DNA of 64,000 nt, taken from assembly GCA_029747015.1 (NCBI GenBank), contig JAKOGI010002776.1, positions 2,501 to 66,500 on the forward strand, written 5' to 3'. Below, one piece after another: positions 23,061 through 33,426 of this stretch. The DNA comes from Carnegiea gigantea (taxonomy: Eukaryota; Streptophyta; Magnoliopsida; Caryophyllales; Cactaceae). The position numbers and the translations under genes were made by a program. The notes beneath the pieces were generated by a model that saw only the letters and a program-made list of their open reading frames with translations, was not told the DNA's origin and made no database searches. Within the stretch, counting starts at the first letter, position 1. Each line of letters begins with the position of its first letter.

Positions 23061-23815
23061 TTCAAGACCACCGGTGCCACATATTATAAAAATATTCAAG
23101 ACTTTATGACCACTAGGGGACACTATCCAGCAAAATCTCTTAGAATTCAACACGCAAGTATCCAACAGAACTCCTTGGAATTCGACATGTAAGCACGGAA
23201 TAATAAAAATTAAGAAATAGTTGTCAGATTTTTAGAAGCTTGTCAGATGTCAACCATTCAAAAGTGTTCGTGTACAACTGTTCAAGATAAGATCACTGTT
23301 CAAGCTTTTTCAATAATTTTATCCTTAGTTTAAATGTTAGAAATCTTATCATGTTATTGTAGCAATAAATATCTTGTACTGTATGTTCTACTTTTTGAGC
23401 CTATATAAAGGCTTCAAAATTTGTAAGCAAAAGGCAAAACTTACCTGCCTTACTTCCTTGTACATTATCCATTCCCCACTTTCCTATCCTTATCCTCTGC
23501 TTCCTTGTACAATTCATCCGCAAAATTCAATAATATCAGTAAGTTTTCGTTCAATCTCCTTCACTGTGCAAATTTTATTCATATGTTCTGCATGAATTCC
23601 TTCATCCATCACTATTCCTACACTATTCATGTACTATTTAGGACCATTCATATTGAATTAATTTTTCAAGTTTTGCACTATTCATATTCGTCACTTTGTT
23701 CATGCTTATTGATTTAATCAATTATTAATCAAGCTTTACCCTTTATTAATCAAGTTTTACCGTTAATTAATCTTGTTTTGCTATTAATTAATCACGTTTC
23801 GCAATTTATTTCAAA
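23061..23815 (+). promoter_or_regulatory. Copy B 3' non-coding region, promoter and leader
   Basis: It contains GAAGCTTGTCAGATGTCAACC (as-1/TGACG-like block, decayed), CAATAAATATCTTGTACTG, TATATAAAG at 23402-23410 and GTAAGCAAAAGGCAAAACTT just downstream. The leader is about 400 bp and AT-rich. It has the long leader type, with the extra 21-bp block TTTTACCGTTAATTAATCTT near 23755. In pararetroviruses this region drives the full-length RNA. An AATAAA lies about 40 nt upstream of the TATA box in all copies. Confidence 0.75.
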
Positions 23816-23822
23816 TTTCTAG

Positions 23823-24590
23823 TTGGAGACTGGACCGAGTGCATTTTTTTAAATTTGAAATAAATTACAAAATGTGATTAATTAATAGCAAAACTTGATT
23901 AATAAAGAGTAAAACTTGATTAACAAATGATTAAAACAATAAGCATGAATAAAGTAACAAATATGAATAGTGAAATGAATAATGCAAAACTTAAAAGATT
24001 AATACAATATGAATGGTCCTAACTAGCATATGAATAGTGAAGGAAAGTGATGGAAGAAGAAATTCACGCATAAAACATGAAATAGGTTGAATGAAAACTT
24101 ACTGATATTATTGAATTTTGCGGATCAATTGTACAAGGAAGCAGAGGATAAGGGTAAGAGAGAAAGTGGAGCAAGGGGTATGATACAAGAAAAGTAGGCA
24201 GGTAGATTCTGTCTTTCATTTACAATTTTAAACCCCTTTTTATAAGACTAAAAAGTAGAACACATAGTATAAGATATTTATTGTTATAGTAACACGATAA
24301 GATTTCTAACATCTAAACAGTAAACAGATAAGATTTTTGAAGCATCTTGAATAGTAAGCTGATCTTGAACAATTGTAAGGGGATATTTTTGAATGGTTGA
24401 TGTCTGATAAGCTTGTTCAAATTTGACAGCTGCTTCTTGATTTTTATTATTGCGTACTTGCATGTCGAATTCCAATGGGTTTTCCTGGATAGTGTCCCCT
24501 ACTGGTCATAGAGTCTTGAATATTCGTGTAATATGCTATACCGATGGTCTTGAATGCAAGTAGGTGGCAATTGAGTGTGATATTCCATAA
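23823..24590 (-). promoter_or_regulatory. Copy C downstream promoter and leader (minus)
   Basis: Reading on minus, the TATA region is decayed (CTTATAAAAAGG, about 24246-24235). Upstream of it are AATAAATATCTTATAC and the 3' non-coding GTGTCGAA-like block. The leader has the short type without the 21-bp block. The leader end joins the leader of copy B tail to tail at about 23820. Confidence 0.7.
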
Positions 24591-25735
24591 AACTGTAGGA
24601 GGGGGATTGTTGAGTGTAAAAGAACCAGTGCCCCTCGGCTAGACAAAGGTGTGCATCTCGAAAAACTCATTGACTAAATTGGATAATATGCTGATCAACG
24701 GGTACCCCATAATCCGAGATAAAGTGCTTATTAAACCGGAGCCTTTGAATGTAGCCAGTTGGTATTACGATGAGTACTAGGTGACCATAGAATTCTTGTA
24801 AAAGAGTTCGATAAAATTTGAGTGTCTTTAAATATGAATAAAATGAAGTCCATGAACTTGATAGCCATTGATCATAGCGAATAAAAATGGCATATTTATT
24901 ATATCAAGGTCCTTTGATAGGAGTAATAAAGAGTGCATTATCTTGATATCTAAGGTAAAAGATAAGAGGTTCTTGAATATTTTTCATGAGGTTTGAATGT
25001 TGAATGCTGGTTGAGTCGGTTGTGGATGACATCTGGAATAGAGAGATTGAAGCTACAATACTTTGCTTAAAGAAATTCCCTAGTGAGGAAGTCAGGAAGG
25101 AAATTGTTTTCTTCATTAATGAATTTAATATCAAAATCGAAAATTGAAAGTATTGCTTACTAGCAGGCAAAGTTTGTTTTGAGATAAGATTTTGAACATT
25201 TTTTTGTAAAACTTCTTTTATACGTTTTGCAATCAATTTTTAGTAAGAATTTTTTGAAAAATAAATCATCTTGAAATTTTGAAATGTACAAAACAATAGG
25301 TAGAACTTCTTTTTTAGTAATAGCATAATTGACTTGACGTCTAGTCCAGATTCCACTATGAAACCTCATTAATTGTTCAGGATAAGGGTAAAGATGTTAC
25401 TTGAGAATTGCCCCAAAGTCCTTATCTGGCGCATTCATTTGAACGATCGTGAATGCATGTAGGTTTGGAATGCCAAGACAGGGGAGTGATTTGACTCTAT
25501 TCTTGATATATTTGACTATTTGAGTGTGCTTATGGGACCATGCAGGAGGATTTCCCTTGAGTCTTTGAAATAATAATTTGCAAATTTCCCTGAGTTTGGG
25601 GAAAAAAATCTCCAACATAATTGAGACAACCAAGGAAGCTTTGCAACTGATGTTTATCTCTGATTTCATCTGGAAATTTATCCACAAATTCAATGGATTG
25701 TTGAATGGGTTTAATAGTAGCATCAAAAATATCAT
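24591..25735 (-). pseudogene. Copy C RNase H and C-terminal tail
   Basis: On minus, 25735-25397 carries LFQRLKGNPPAWSHKHTQIV and NLHAFTIVQMNAPDKDFGAIL, in which the RNase H aspartate (QTD in copy B) is replaced (QMN). 25369-25160 has RFHSGIWTRRQVNYAITKKE and ISKFQDDLFFKKFLLKID. 25236-24904 holds the tail block EPLIFYLRYQDNALFITPI. The pieces lie in different frames, so the gene is dead. The tail end at 24591-24760 is antisense to the pol tail found in the array. Confidence 0.75.
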
Positions 25736-26651
25736 GGCCTAAAAATGAATTTCTGTTTGAAATAATTTCATTTTTGGAGCAGAAATGGCTAAACCATTCC
25801 TTTTAATGACATTGAAAAATGTTTTTAGATACTTGAAATGTTTATCCAAATTTTTTTGAATAAATGAGAACATCATTAATGTAGACGATTGAAAATTCAG
25901 AATAATCATTGAGTATATCATTCCTAATATGATGAAGTTCAAAAGGAGTGTTTTTGAGTCCGAATGGCATTACATTCCATTCATAGTGTCCAAATGGAAC
26001 GGTGAATGCAATTTGTATATGTCTTTCTCAGCAATTTGAATTTGCTAAAAGCTAGATTTTATATCGAATTTTGAAAATATTTTTGCATCATATAATCTTT
26101 CTAATAAATGTTTTTGTTGGGAATTGGATATCTTATCCATTGAAGAACTTTGTTGAGTGGTTTGTACTTTATGACTGGTCTAGGAACACCACATTCCTTT
26201 TCTGTTTGATTGTAGACATAGAAAGCAGCACAGCTCCAAGGATATTTGGATGATCTAATGAGCATTTTATCTAATAAAGATTGAATTTCTTTTTCACAAA
26301 ATTCTAAAAGCTCTTTATTCATTTGAATAGGACGTGCTTTTGTTGCAATATTTCTTTCATCAAAATTCTTTTCATATGGTAAGTCTACTATATATTGCTT
26401 TCTATTGCAAAAGGCACTTGGGATATCAAGAAAGACGTATTTTTCAAATAATTTCTTGATTGTTTGAATTTTTTGTTGAATCTTTGGTACAAAAAACCGT
26501 TGACATATTTGAGTAAGGAATGGAGTTCCAAGGATAACTTGTTGTTTGAGATTTTTGACAAGTATAAAAATATTTTTGAAATAATATTCATTGTTGCAAA
26601 TATAAGCATTTGAAAGCTTGTAATTAATTTACAACTTAGATCTGGTAGCAC
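25736..26651 (-). pseudogene. Copy C reverse transcriptase and pre-RT
   Basis: 26322-26101 reads MNKELLEFCEKEIQSLLDKM and KYPWSCAAFYVYNQTEKECG, then KPLNKVLQWIRYPIPNK. After frameshifts FGHYEWNVMPFG appears near 25990. The catalytic box near 25876 reads YIND, with D changed to N as in copy A. 25942-25739 carries LDKHFKYLKTFFNVIKRNG. The linker upstream is shortened: part of the pre-RT segment is missing near 26500. Confidence 0.8.
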
Positions 26652-27062
26652 TAGTCATTTTCTCTTTAGTTTTTTCAAAACATTTTGATGGAATTAAATG
26701 TTTTTAAATGCAATTCATATAGGCACCGCCATCTAGCATAGTGAAAGAATGAAGTTTGAAATCTTTGACTATAATGGTAACAGAAACATGCCATCTTTTA
26801 AAATCAATACGGTTAATGACTAAAAGGATTGCTTCAGGATCTTTGCAATCTAGGTTTAATTTAGGAGAAGATGGAGGAGATTGACTAGGCGGTTTTGAAG
26901 ATTCAAGAGAAGAAACTCGAATTTCAAATTCTTGAAGTTGAGAAACAAGGAATTTTTTCTTTTAATCTGATTTTTTAATTCTTTAACTTCAACTTTGAGT
27001 TGATTGACTTCTTGCTTTAATTTTTTGACTGTTACTGGTTTTGAGAGACTTAATCCTTGTGT
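26652..27062 (-). pseudogene. Copy C protease and coiled-coil remnant
   Basis: The active site (minus, near 26740-26715) reads MLDGGAYMNCI, with D-G-G in place of D-S-G and the next aspartate lost. Upstream is a heptad-rich segment, VNQLKVEVKELKNQIKRKN. At 27062 (PVTVKKLKQEVNQLK side) the frame is fused by deletion to leader sequence, creating a chimeric open stretch from 27275 with a leader-derived N-terminus. Confidence 0.7.
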
Positions 27063-27515
27063 TGTAGGAAAGTGATGGAAGAAGAAATTCACACATGAAA
27101 CATAGAATAGATTGAATAAAAGCTTATTGATATTATTGAATTCTATGGATGAATTATACAAGGAAGCAGATGATAAGGGTAGGAGGGAAAGTGAGGAAAG
27201 GGATATGGTACAAGGAAAGTAGGCAGGTAAGTTCTGCCTTTCGCTTACAACTTGGAAGCCTTTATATAGACACAAAAAAAAATGTACTGCACAAGATATT
27301 TATCGATACATTAACATGATAGTATTTCTGACATTTGAAGAGGAAAAAGATAAGATTATTGAAGCATCTTGAATAGTAGACTGATCTTGAATAGTTATAT
27401 GCAGACATTTTTGAATGATTGATGTCTAACAAGCTTGTTAAAATTTGATAGCTGTTTCTTAATTTTTATTATTGCGTGCTTGTGTGTCGAAACTCCAAGG
27501 GGTTTTGCTGGATCA
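27063..27515 (-). promoter_or_regulatory. Copy C upstream promoter and truncated leader (minus)
   Basis: On minus: AAACAGCTATCAAATTTTAA, CTATATAAAGGC (about 27269-27258), GTAAGCGAAAGGCAGAACTT, then the leader to 27063, where it is fused to the coiled coil of copy C. The other edge joins the primer-site region of copy D at a TGTCCCC microhomology (27516-27522). Confidence 0.7.
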
Positions 27516-27525
27516 TGTCCCCAAC

Positions 27526-27539
27526 TGGTATCAGAGCCA
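27526..27539 (+). other. Copy D primer-binding site (tRNA-Met)
   Basis: TGGTATCAGAGCCA, identical to copy B, is preceded by TGTCCCCAAC. The left flank (CCAAGGGGTTTTGCTGGATCA) belongs to minus-oriented 3' non-coding sequence, so the site sits directly at an inversion junction. Confidence 0.9.
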
Positions 27540-27963
27540 AGTGTCTAGTAAAATTAGTCAAGTATTAATTAAGTGCCTAGTAATCCCTTAATAAAGTTTT
27601 GGTTTAACCTTACCATCATGTATTTAGGCTGGATCCCTGTTATTAATTGAAGGACTAATCAGTTAGCCTAAAGAAGGTTAATTGACCCTTAATGACATAT
27701 AAATATCCTTATTAAAGGCAGAAATAAGCCGGTTATCTGGCATGTAAGCTGTGTTGGTCAGCAGCATTGGTCAACCTCCTATGAGTCCTTAGGGCGCCCC
27801 TAGTAAGTCCATTGGTCAGCCTAGTGATTGGTGGTCCTGGCAGTAAAGGGGTCGGAATAGAGGTGGTTCCAGTATAGTCATGGCAGTATTTGTGTGTTAT
27901 TTCGTGCTAATTAATTTCTTTAGTTTAATTGATTGTCCTGAAACCAGTCATCTCATCATCATC

Positions 27964-29010
27964 ATGACATCCTCATCATCATGACAACATCATGACATCA
28001 TCATCATCTAACTCTCTTTTACATTTAATCGTAATGATTAATGAAAGTTTAGATTCAAAAGGAAAATGATTTTCCTAAATCAACCTGTTTTACTAATCAA
28101 ACATTTCAAGTTAATAGAGTTTATCTTAATAGAGAATTCTATCAAGATTATAATCGGTCTTACTGAGATTGGTTCTTTTCTCATTTTTCGAAACATATGC
28201 AAGAATTATTCAAAACTATTTATTATACTCAATTACCCAAAATCAAAGAAAATATACCCTTCTTCGATTGGCTAAATGACTTTCTTGCAAAACTTCAACT
28301 TTCTATTCCTAATTACAATAAATTCTTATGTGCTACTAAGCAAAACTTATAGCACAGTCTCCTCACAAAAGAAATAACTATTTCAATTCATCCCCGGTCT
28401 TCCTTCCCAAAGCAAAAAGATCAAAATACTTTCGAAAATTCTGTTTTAAAAGAAATACTTTGCATGGATAGACCATCTAGTAGTAATCAACCTAAAAGCT
28501 CGGATTCTAAAACTAGCATTTTAGAAAATTCATATGGTGTTCAAACAATTGAAGATAATTCTAATAAAATCCAATTAGGAGAAAATTCTGGCAATTATTC
28601 ATTAGAATCTTCCCAAGTTAAGAAGATTCCTCAGACGAACTCTTCACCTTTATTCAATCCTTTTAACATACCCATTAAGCAAATTCCTTCTATTCCCACA
28701 ATAAAATTAGGAAACAACAATAAAAAAGAGATCAAATTATTTCCTAAAATTTTCCATATCGTTGATAAATTAGAAGAACCCACATCACCAAAACAAACTT
28801 TATATTTATGAATCATCCTATAGCAATCAACCTAAGAATTCAGATCCAAAATCTAGTTTTTTTGATAAATCAAATCTTATTCGAATTATCAAAAATAAGT
28901 TCAAAAAATTTTCAAAAGTAAAATCTCCATTTATCATGAAAAGAAATTTAATAATAGTTGTTTTAGAATTTAAAAAGATAAATTCAAAGCGGAAAATATT
29001 TAGAAAAATA
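27964..29010 (+). pseudogene. Copy D ORF1 and linker (no capsid core)
   Basis: The ATG at 27964 (MTSSSS-like) begins the frame. FDWLNDFLAKLQLSIPNYNK follows near 28263. A long open stretch (28464-28811) is Ser/Asn-rich and ends EEPTSPKQTLYL. After it, a Lys-rich stretch leads to the zinc knuckle with no G-F-T-x-Q-L-K-x-W-W block between. Function is unknown. The same arrangement occurs in copy A, so the missing capsid core was inherited and is not a private deletion. Confidence 0.65.
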
Positions 29011-29013
29011 ATG

Positions 29014-29055
29014 TGTCGTTAATCTGGCAAAATAGGGCATATGGCCAATAAAAGG
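29014..29055 (+). pseudogene. Copy D zinc knuckle, degenerate
   Basis: Cysteine at 29014, a stop at 29020, serine (TCT) where the second cysteine is expected at 29023, GKIGH with histidine at 29038, and arginine (AGG) at 29053 where the last cysteine is expected. Two of four ligands are lost, but CX2CX4HX4C spacing is kept. Confidence 0.65.
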
Positions 29056-29480
29056 AAATATTTAGAAATAAATAATCCTAAAATTCAAAAGAAATCCTTC
29101 AAAGTTACCTGTACTCAACTAGAATACTTTTCCAAAAATAAAGAAAGCCTACACCAAAGAAAATTAGATTCTGGCTATAAATCCATTAATCAATTTAGTT
29201 TCAAAAAATGGTATATTTATATTACTTTGAAAATTCAAGATACTTTTGAGTTTAAAACAAAAGAACAACTTCTCTATGTTAATGAAATTTCATTGCAAAT
29301 TAAATATAAATCATCTAGCGCTTATATTTGTAATAAAGAATATTGTTTTCAAAATTCATTCATTCTAGTTAAACATATAAAGAAAAAAGATATTCTTGGC
29401 ATTCCTTTCATTGCTCATGTCCATCTCTTTAGGGTAAAACAAGATAGTATTCATACCAATATTATGAAACTTGAAGATAA
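29056..29480 (+). pseudogene. Copy D extra protease-like domain, active site deleted
   Basis: It lies in the open frame 29041-29769. FKKWYIYITLKIQDTFEFK is followed at once by other sequence, where copy A has LLDRGTGHNCIKE. Then come LQIKYKSSSAYICNKEYCFQ, NSFILVKHIKKKDILGIPFI and QDSIHTNI. These blocks parallel those of the main protease further on (YICNNEYCFKN, LGTPFL). The domain is recognisable, but its catalytic segment has been lost in this copy. Confidence 0.75.
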
Positions 29481-30050
29481 AAAGCTTCAAGAGATAATGC
29501 TTTCCCTTTTAATGCATGACGATTCTAAAAAACCCTTTGTGAAATTCAAACATCTGATTCCATCCGTTCTAATTCCTCATATGAAGAAGTTACATTTTAT
29601 CCTAAGAATTGCAATGTTATTACAAAAGATCAATCTCAGGAAGAACTCCTCTTCGATATCATCAAAAGGATTGAGGAACCAGAAATCAAAACTCGATGCC
29701 TCCATAAGCTTAAAAATTTATTACTCAAAGATAAAGTTATCGAATCAAGAATACAACCTTTTAGCCTAGAGCAAGTATTAGAAACCTATGAAAGACAAGG
29801 ATCAAGTCTCTCAAAACAAGTAACAGTCAAAAAATTAAAACAAGAAGTTAATTAACTCAAAGTCGAATTTAAATATTAAGAAATCATATTAAAACACAAA
29901 ATCTCCTTCAGGAATCGAATTCAATCCTTATTTCTCAACTTCAGGAGCTTGAAAATCAAGTTTCTTCTCTTGAATCTTTAAAACCTCTTAATCAATCTCC
30001 TCCTTCTTCTCCTAAACTAATTCCAGATGACCAAGATACTGAAGCATTCC
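29481..30050 (+). pseudogene. Copy D linker with coiled coil
   Basis: It starts MKLEDKKLQEIMLSLL in the frame ending at 29769. It then moves to other frames with PFSLEQVLETYERQGSSLSK and Lys/Leu heptads up to about 29900, then a Ser/Pro-rich part (NQSPPSSPKL). It matches the same linker in copies B, C and E. No domain was recognised. Confidence 0.6.
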
Positions 30051-30671
30051 TTTTAGTCATTAACCATATTGATTTTCAAAAATGGTATGTCCCTATTACT
30101 ATTATAGTCAGAGATTTCAAACTTCATTCAATCGCTTTGCTACATAGTGGTACCAATATAAATTGCATTCAAAAAGGTTTAATTCCTTCAAAATATTTTG
30201 AAAAAATTAAAGAGAAATGACTAGTGCTACCAGATCTAAGCTTCAAATTAATTACAAGCTTTCAAATGCTTATATTTGCAACAAATGAATATTGTTTCAA
30301 AAATGTTTTTATGCTTGTCAAAAATCTCAAACAACAAGTTATCTTTGGAACCCCCCTTCCATACTCAAATATATCCTTTTACTATCGATTTCAAAGGAAT
30401 TTATTGAAATATTCTTGGAAAAGAAATTAAATTCGAATTTTCTTCTCTTATTAAAAATAAAGATATTGTAGCTCTTCAAGAAGCGTCAATTTTAAAAATT
30501 ATTTTGCTAAAGAAAAACAAATAGCTTTTCTTCAAACAAAAATTATTCAAGCCAGTACTGAAGAATAATTTGTTGCACCAAAAATTCAAAAAAAAATTCA
30601 AACAATCAAGAAATTATTTGAAGAATATGTCTGTACTGATATCCTAAATGCCTTCTGGGATAGAAAGCAAC
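30051..30671 (+). pseudogene. Copy D main protease and pre-RT, 5' of the hAT insertion
   Basis: FQKWYVPITIIVRDFK leads to an active site read LLHSGTNINCIQKG near 30147-30180: the catalytic aspartate is histidine. SKLQINYKLSNAYICN-like and VFMLVKNLKQQVIFGTP blocks follow. The pre-RT stretch to 30671 ends at AFWDRKQ, where the hAT-like element is inserted. Stops and shifts are frequent. Confidence 0.75.
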
Positions 30672-31817
30672 TATACCTGTCAGTTCGGGCAGGCAGGTTA
30701 AATACGGGTCGAGTGTATTCGGGTTCGGGTAAAATACGGGTCGGGTGTATTTCAGGTTCGGGTAAAGTGCAGGCAGGTGTATTTCGATTTTACGGATTTT
30801 AGATCAGCCCAACGGGTTTAGAGCGCTTTTTTAGTGAGCTGTTTTTCTTTTTTTAAAATCAAAATCTTGGTATATTTGTTACTTAAAAATTATCTGCATT
30901 TAATAAACAAACATTCTAATTGTAATTTCTTAAAACAACATAAAAAAGTATTCAAACTTTTCAATATGATATATGAATGCGATGTACCGGTGGATAATGA
31001 GTCACATTTAAGTGGGTTGGTCCTATATTAAAACATTAATAATAGGCTGGGTCATTCATGGGCCAGCCAATCTAAAACATGATAACGGGTTGGAGCGGTT
31101 CGACCTATTAATAACCCATTTAATGATTTGATAATTTGTTAATTAACTTACCATTACTAATCATGTATGCTTTATTAATTAGTTGATCCTAACATGAACA
31201 CAAGTTGGTCCATTGCCCAACACTGACATGAAGTTCAAGACCAATTAGAAGGAAGCCATATGAAAGAACATTATAGATGCACAAGATATTAAAATTATTT
31301 ATTAATTATAACATCAAAATTTTAGATTATTACAGAGTAGTATTATTTAAAATGTGATAAGACGTATTCATTTCACTAAGAATAGAATGGTACGACTTGA
31401 ACATTTTGAATACTTTCTAAATTGATTTTATTAAGACTAGACATTTCATGCCCATTTTCTAAAATGTTCCATTTATAAGTTGTATATAACTTTATTTTAT
31501 GGGAGCCAATTTGGAAAAGAGTGAATACTATCGACTAATTTGAGAAGGGATGCGACAGTTATACAACATCACTCTAAACGATTCATTATAATGCAAAATT
31601 ATTATTGTTAAGGGGGAAAAATTAAAGAAAAATAAAAAATAAGGATATAATATTCAGGTTGAGCGGGCGGGTTCAGGCCGGGTTTGACCCAAAACTTTGT
31701 GGATTTTTTGGGTTCGGTTTATTTTCGGTTCGAGTTGAGAAAATCATGTTCAAAATCCAAAACTTTCGAGCGGATTCGAGTCGGGTTTTCGAGTCGGGTC
31801 AATTTTTGCCAGGTCTA
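30672..31817. mobile_element. Non-autonomous hAT-like DNA transposon in copy D
   Basis: The element starts TATACCTGTCAGTTCGGG and ends CAATTTTTGCCAGGTCTA, giving imperfect inverted ends (TAxACCTGxCA). It is flanked by the 8-bp duplication AAAGCAAC (30664-30671) and AAAGTAAC (31818-31825). Eight-base duplications and such ends point to the hAT superfamily. Both subterminal regions are rich in CGGGT/GGGTCGGG repeats, and the middle is AT-rich. No transposase is encoded in 1146 bp. The uninterrupted target is present in the other viral copies (for example near 21262), which proves insertion into copy D. Confidence 0.85.
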
Positions 31818-31825
31818 AAAGTAAC

Positions 31826-32720
31826 ATATGGTAGAATGACCATATGAAAAAGATTTTGATGAAAGAAATATTCCAACAAAAGTACGTCCTATTCAAATGG
31901 ATAAAGAGCTTTTAGAATTTTGCAAAAAAGAAATTCAATCTTTATTAGACAAAAGGCTCATTAGATCCTCCAAATATCCTTAGAGCTGTGCAGCCTTCTA
32001 TGTCTACAATTAAATAGAAAAGGAACGTGGCGTTCCTAGACTAGTCATAAAGTACAAATCACTCAACAAAGTTCTTCAATGGATAAGATATCCAATTTCC
32101 AACAAAAAGATTTATTAGGAAGATTGTATTGTGTAAAGAGATATTCAAAGTTCAATATGAAATCTGGCTTCTGGCAGATTCAAATTGCTGAGAAAGACAA
32201 ATATTAAACTGCATGCCATTTGGACTCAAAAACTACATGCGATTTTCAAAGTTCCATTTGAACACTACAAATGGAATGTGATGCCATTTGGACTCAAAAA
32301 CACTCCTTCTGAATTTCAACATATTATGAATGATATGCTCAATTATTATTCTGAATTTTCAATAGTTTATATTGATGATGTTCTTATCTATTCAAAAAAT
32401 TTAGATCAGCATTTCAAACATCTAAAAACATTTTTCAATGTCAGTAAAAGAAATGGTTTAGCCATTTCTGCTCCAAAAGTGAAATTATTTCAAAAAAAAA
32501 ATTCCATTTTTAGGCCATGATATTTTTAATGGTGCTATTAAACCCATTCAACAATCCATTGAATTTGTAGATAAATTTTCAGACGAAATCAAAGATAAAA
32601 ATCAGCTACAAAATTTTCTTGGATCTCTCAATTATGTTGTAGATTTTCTCCAAACTTTAAAAAATTTGCAAACCATTATTTCAAAGACTTAAGAAAAATC
32701 CTCCTCTATGGTCTCATGAG
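31826..32720 (+). pseudogene. Copy D reverse transcriptase
   Basis: ERNIPTKVRPIQMDKELLEF, CKKEIQSLLDKRLI, KERGVPRLVIKYKSLNKV and FGLKNTPSEFQHIMNDML are read, with the catalytic YIDD intact at 32368-32379. There is a local duplication near 32210-32280, where the HAIFKVPFEHYKWNVMPFGL block partly repeats the upstream KLHAIWTQ stretch. Stops occur at 31981 and elsewhere. It is inactive despite the intact box. Confidence 0.85.
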
Positions 32721-33426
32721 CATACTCAAATAGTCAAATATATCAAGAGTAAGGTTAAATCACTCCCATGTCTTGGTATACCAAACCCACATGCATTCAT
32801 GATAGTTCAAACAGATGTGTCAGATAAAGGTGTTGGGGGAATTCTGAAGCAACATCTAGACCTAAATCATGAACAATTAGTGAGGTTCCACACTAGAACC
32901 TGGATTGGACCCCAAGTCAATTATTCCACTATTAAAAAAGAAGTTTCAGCTATTGTTTTATGCATTTCAAAATTTCAAGATGATTTATATTTCAAAAATT
33001 CTTATTAAAAATTGATTGCAAAAGTGCAAAAGAAGTTCTATAAAAAGATGTTCAAAATCTTATCTCAAAATAAACTTTGCTCACTGGCAAGCAATACTTT
33101 CAATTTTTGATTTTGACATTGAATTCATTAATGAAGAAAAAAATTCCCTTCCTGACTTCTTCACTAGAGAATTTCTCCAAGCAAAGTAATTTTGCTTCAA
33201 TCTCTCTATTCCAGATATCATCCACAACCGACTCAATCCACTGTCAACATTCAAACCTCATAAAAGATATTCAAGAACCTCTTATCTTTTACCTCAAAGA
33301 TCAAGGCAGTGAACTCCTTATTACTCCTATCAAAGGACCTCGATACAATGAATATGCCATTTTTATCTGCTATGATCAATGGCAATCAAGTTCATGGATT
33401 TCCTTTTTTTCACATTCAAAGACACT
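32721..33426 (+). pseudogene. Copy D RNase H and C-terminal tail, cut by LTR element
   Basis: 32799-33008 reads MIVQTDVSDKGVGGIL (RNase H aspartate present) and RFHTRTWIGPQVNYSTIKKE. 33077-33426 carries DIQEPLIFYLKDQGSELL, ITPIKGPRYNEYAIFICYD and QWQSSSWISFFSHSKTL. The tail stops at AAAGACACT, where the LTR element begins, and resumes at 42289 with ACACTCAAATTCC. Confidence 0.75.

Larger units (their letters stand above)
17857..23815 (+). mobile_element. Endogenous pararetrovirus copy B (plus, longest)
   Basis: It runs from the primer site through ORF1, capsid core, zinc knuckle, coiled coil, protease, RT, RNase H and C-terminal tail to promoter and leader, about 5.96 kb. This is nearly a full circle of the genome as represented here. 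Many stops and frameshifts make it non-coding. It has one protease domain and a capsid core, unlike copies A and D. Related genera with this RT type include petu-, solendo- and florendoviruses; genus cannot be fixed by eye. The 3' end meets copy C tail to tail near 23820. Confidence 0.85.
23823..27515 (-). mobile_element. Endogenous pararetrovirus copy C (minus, internal deletion)
   Basis: On minus it reads: promoter and partial leader (27515-27063), then abruptly coiled coil (27062), protease, RT, RNase H, C-terminal tail, a second promoter and leader, ending at 23823 just before a primer site (CGGTCCAGTCTCCAACT). Leader end, primer site, ORF1 and capsid are missing between 27063 and 27062. 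The copy therefore has regulatory sequence at both ends, as expected from a linearised circular genome more than one unit long that later lost its 5' genes. Confidence 0.8.
27516..33426 (+). mobile_element. Endogenous pararetrovirus copy D (plus), main part
   Basis: The order is primer site (27526), ORF1, zinc knuckle, protease-like domain, coiled coil, protease, pre-RT, a hAT-like insertion (30672-31817), RT, RNase H and tail to 33426, where an LTR element is inserted. About 30 bp of the tail continue at 42289-42318. It lacks the capsid core of copy B and shares the extra protease-like domain with copy A. There are many stops and small indels. Confidence 0.85.
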
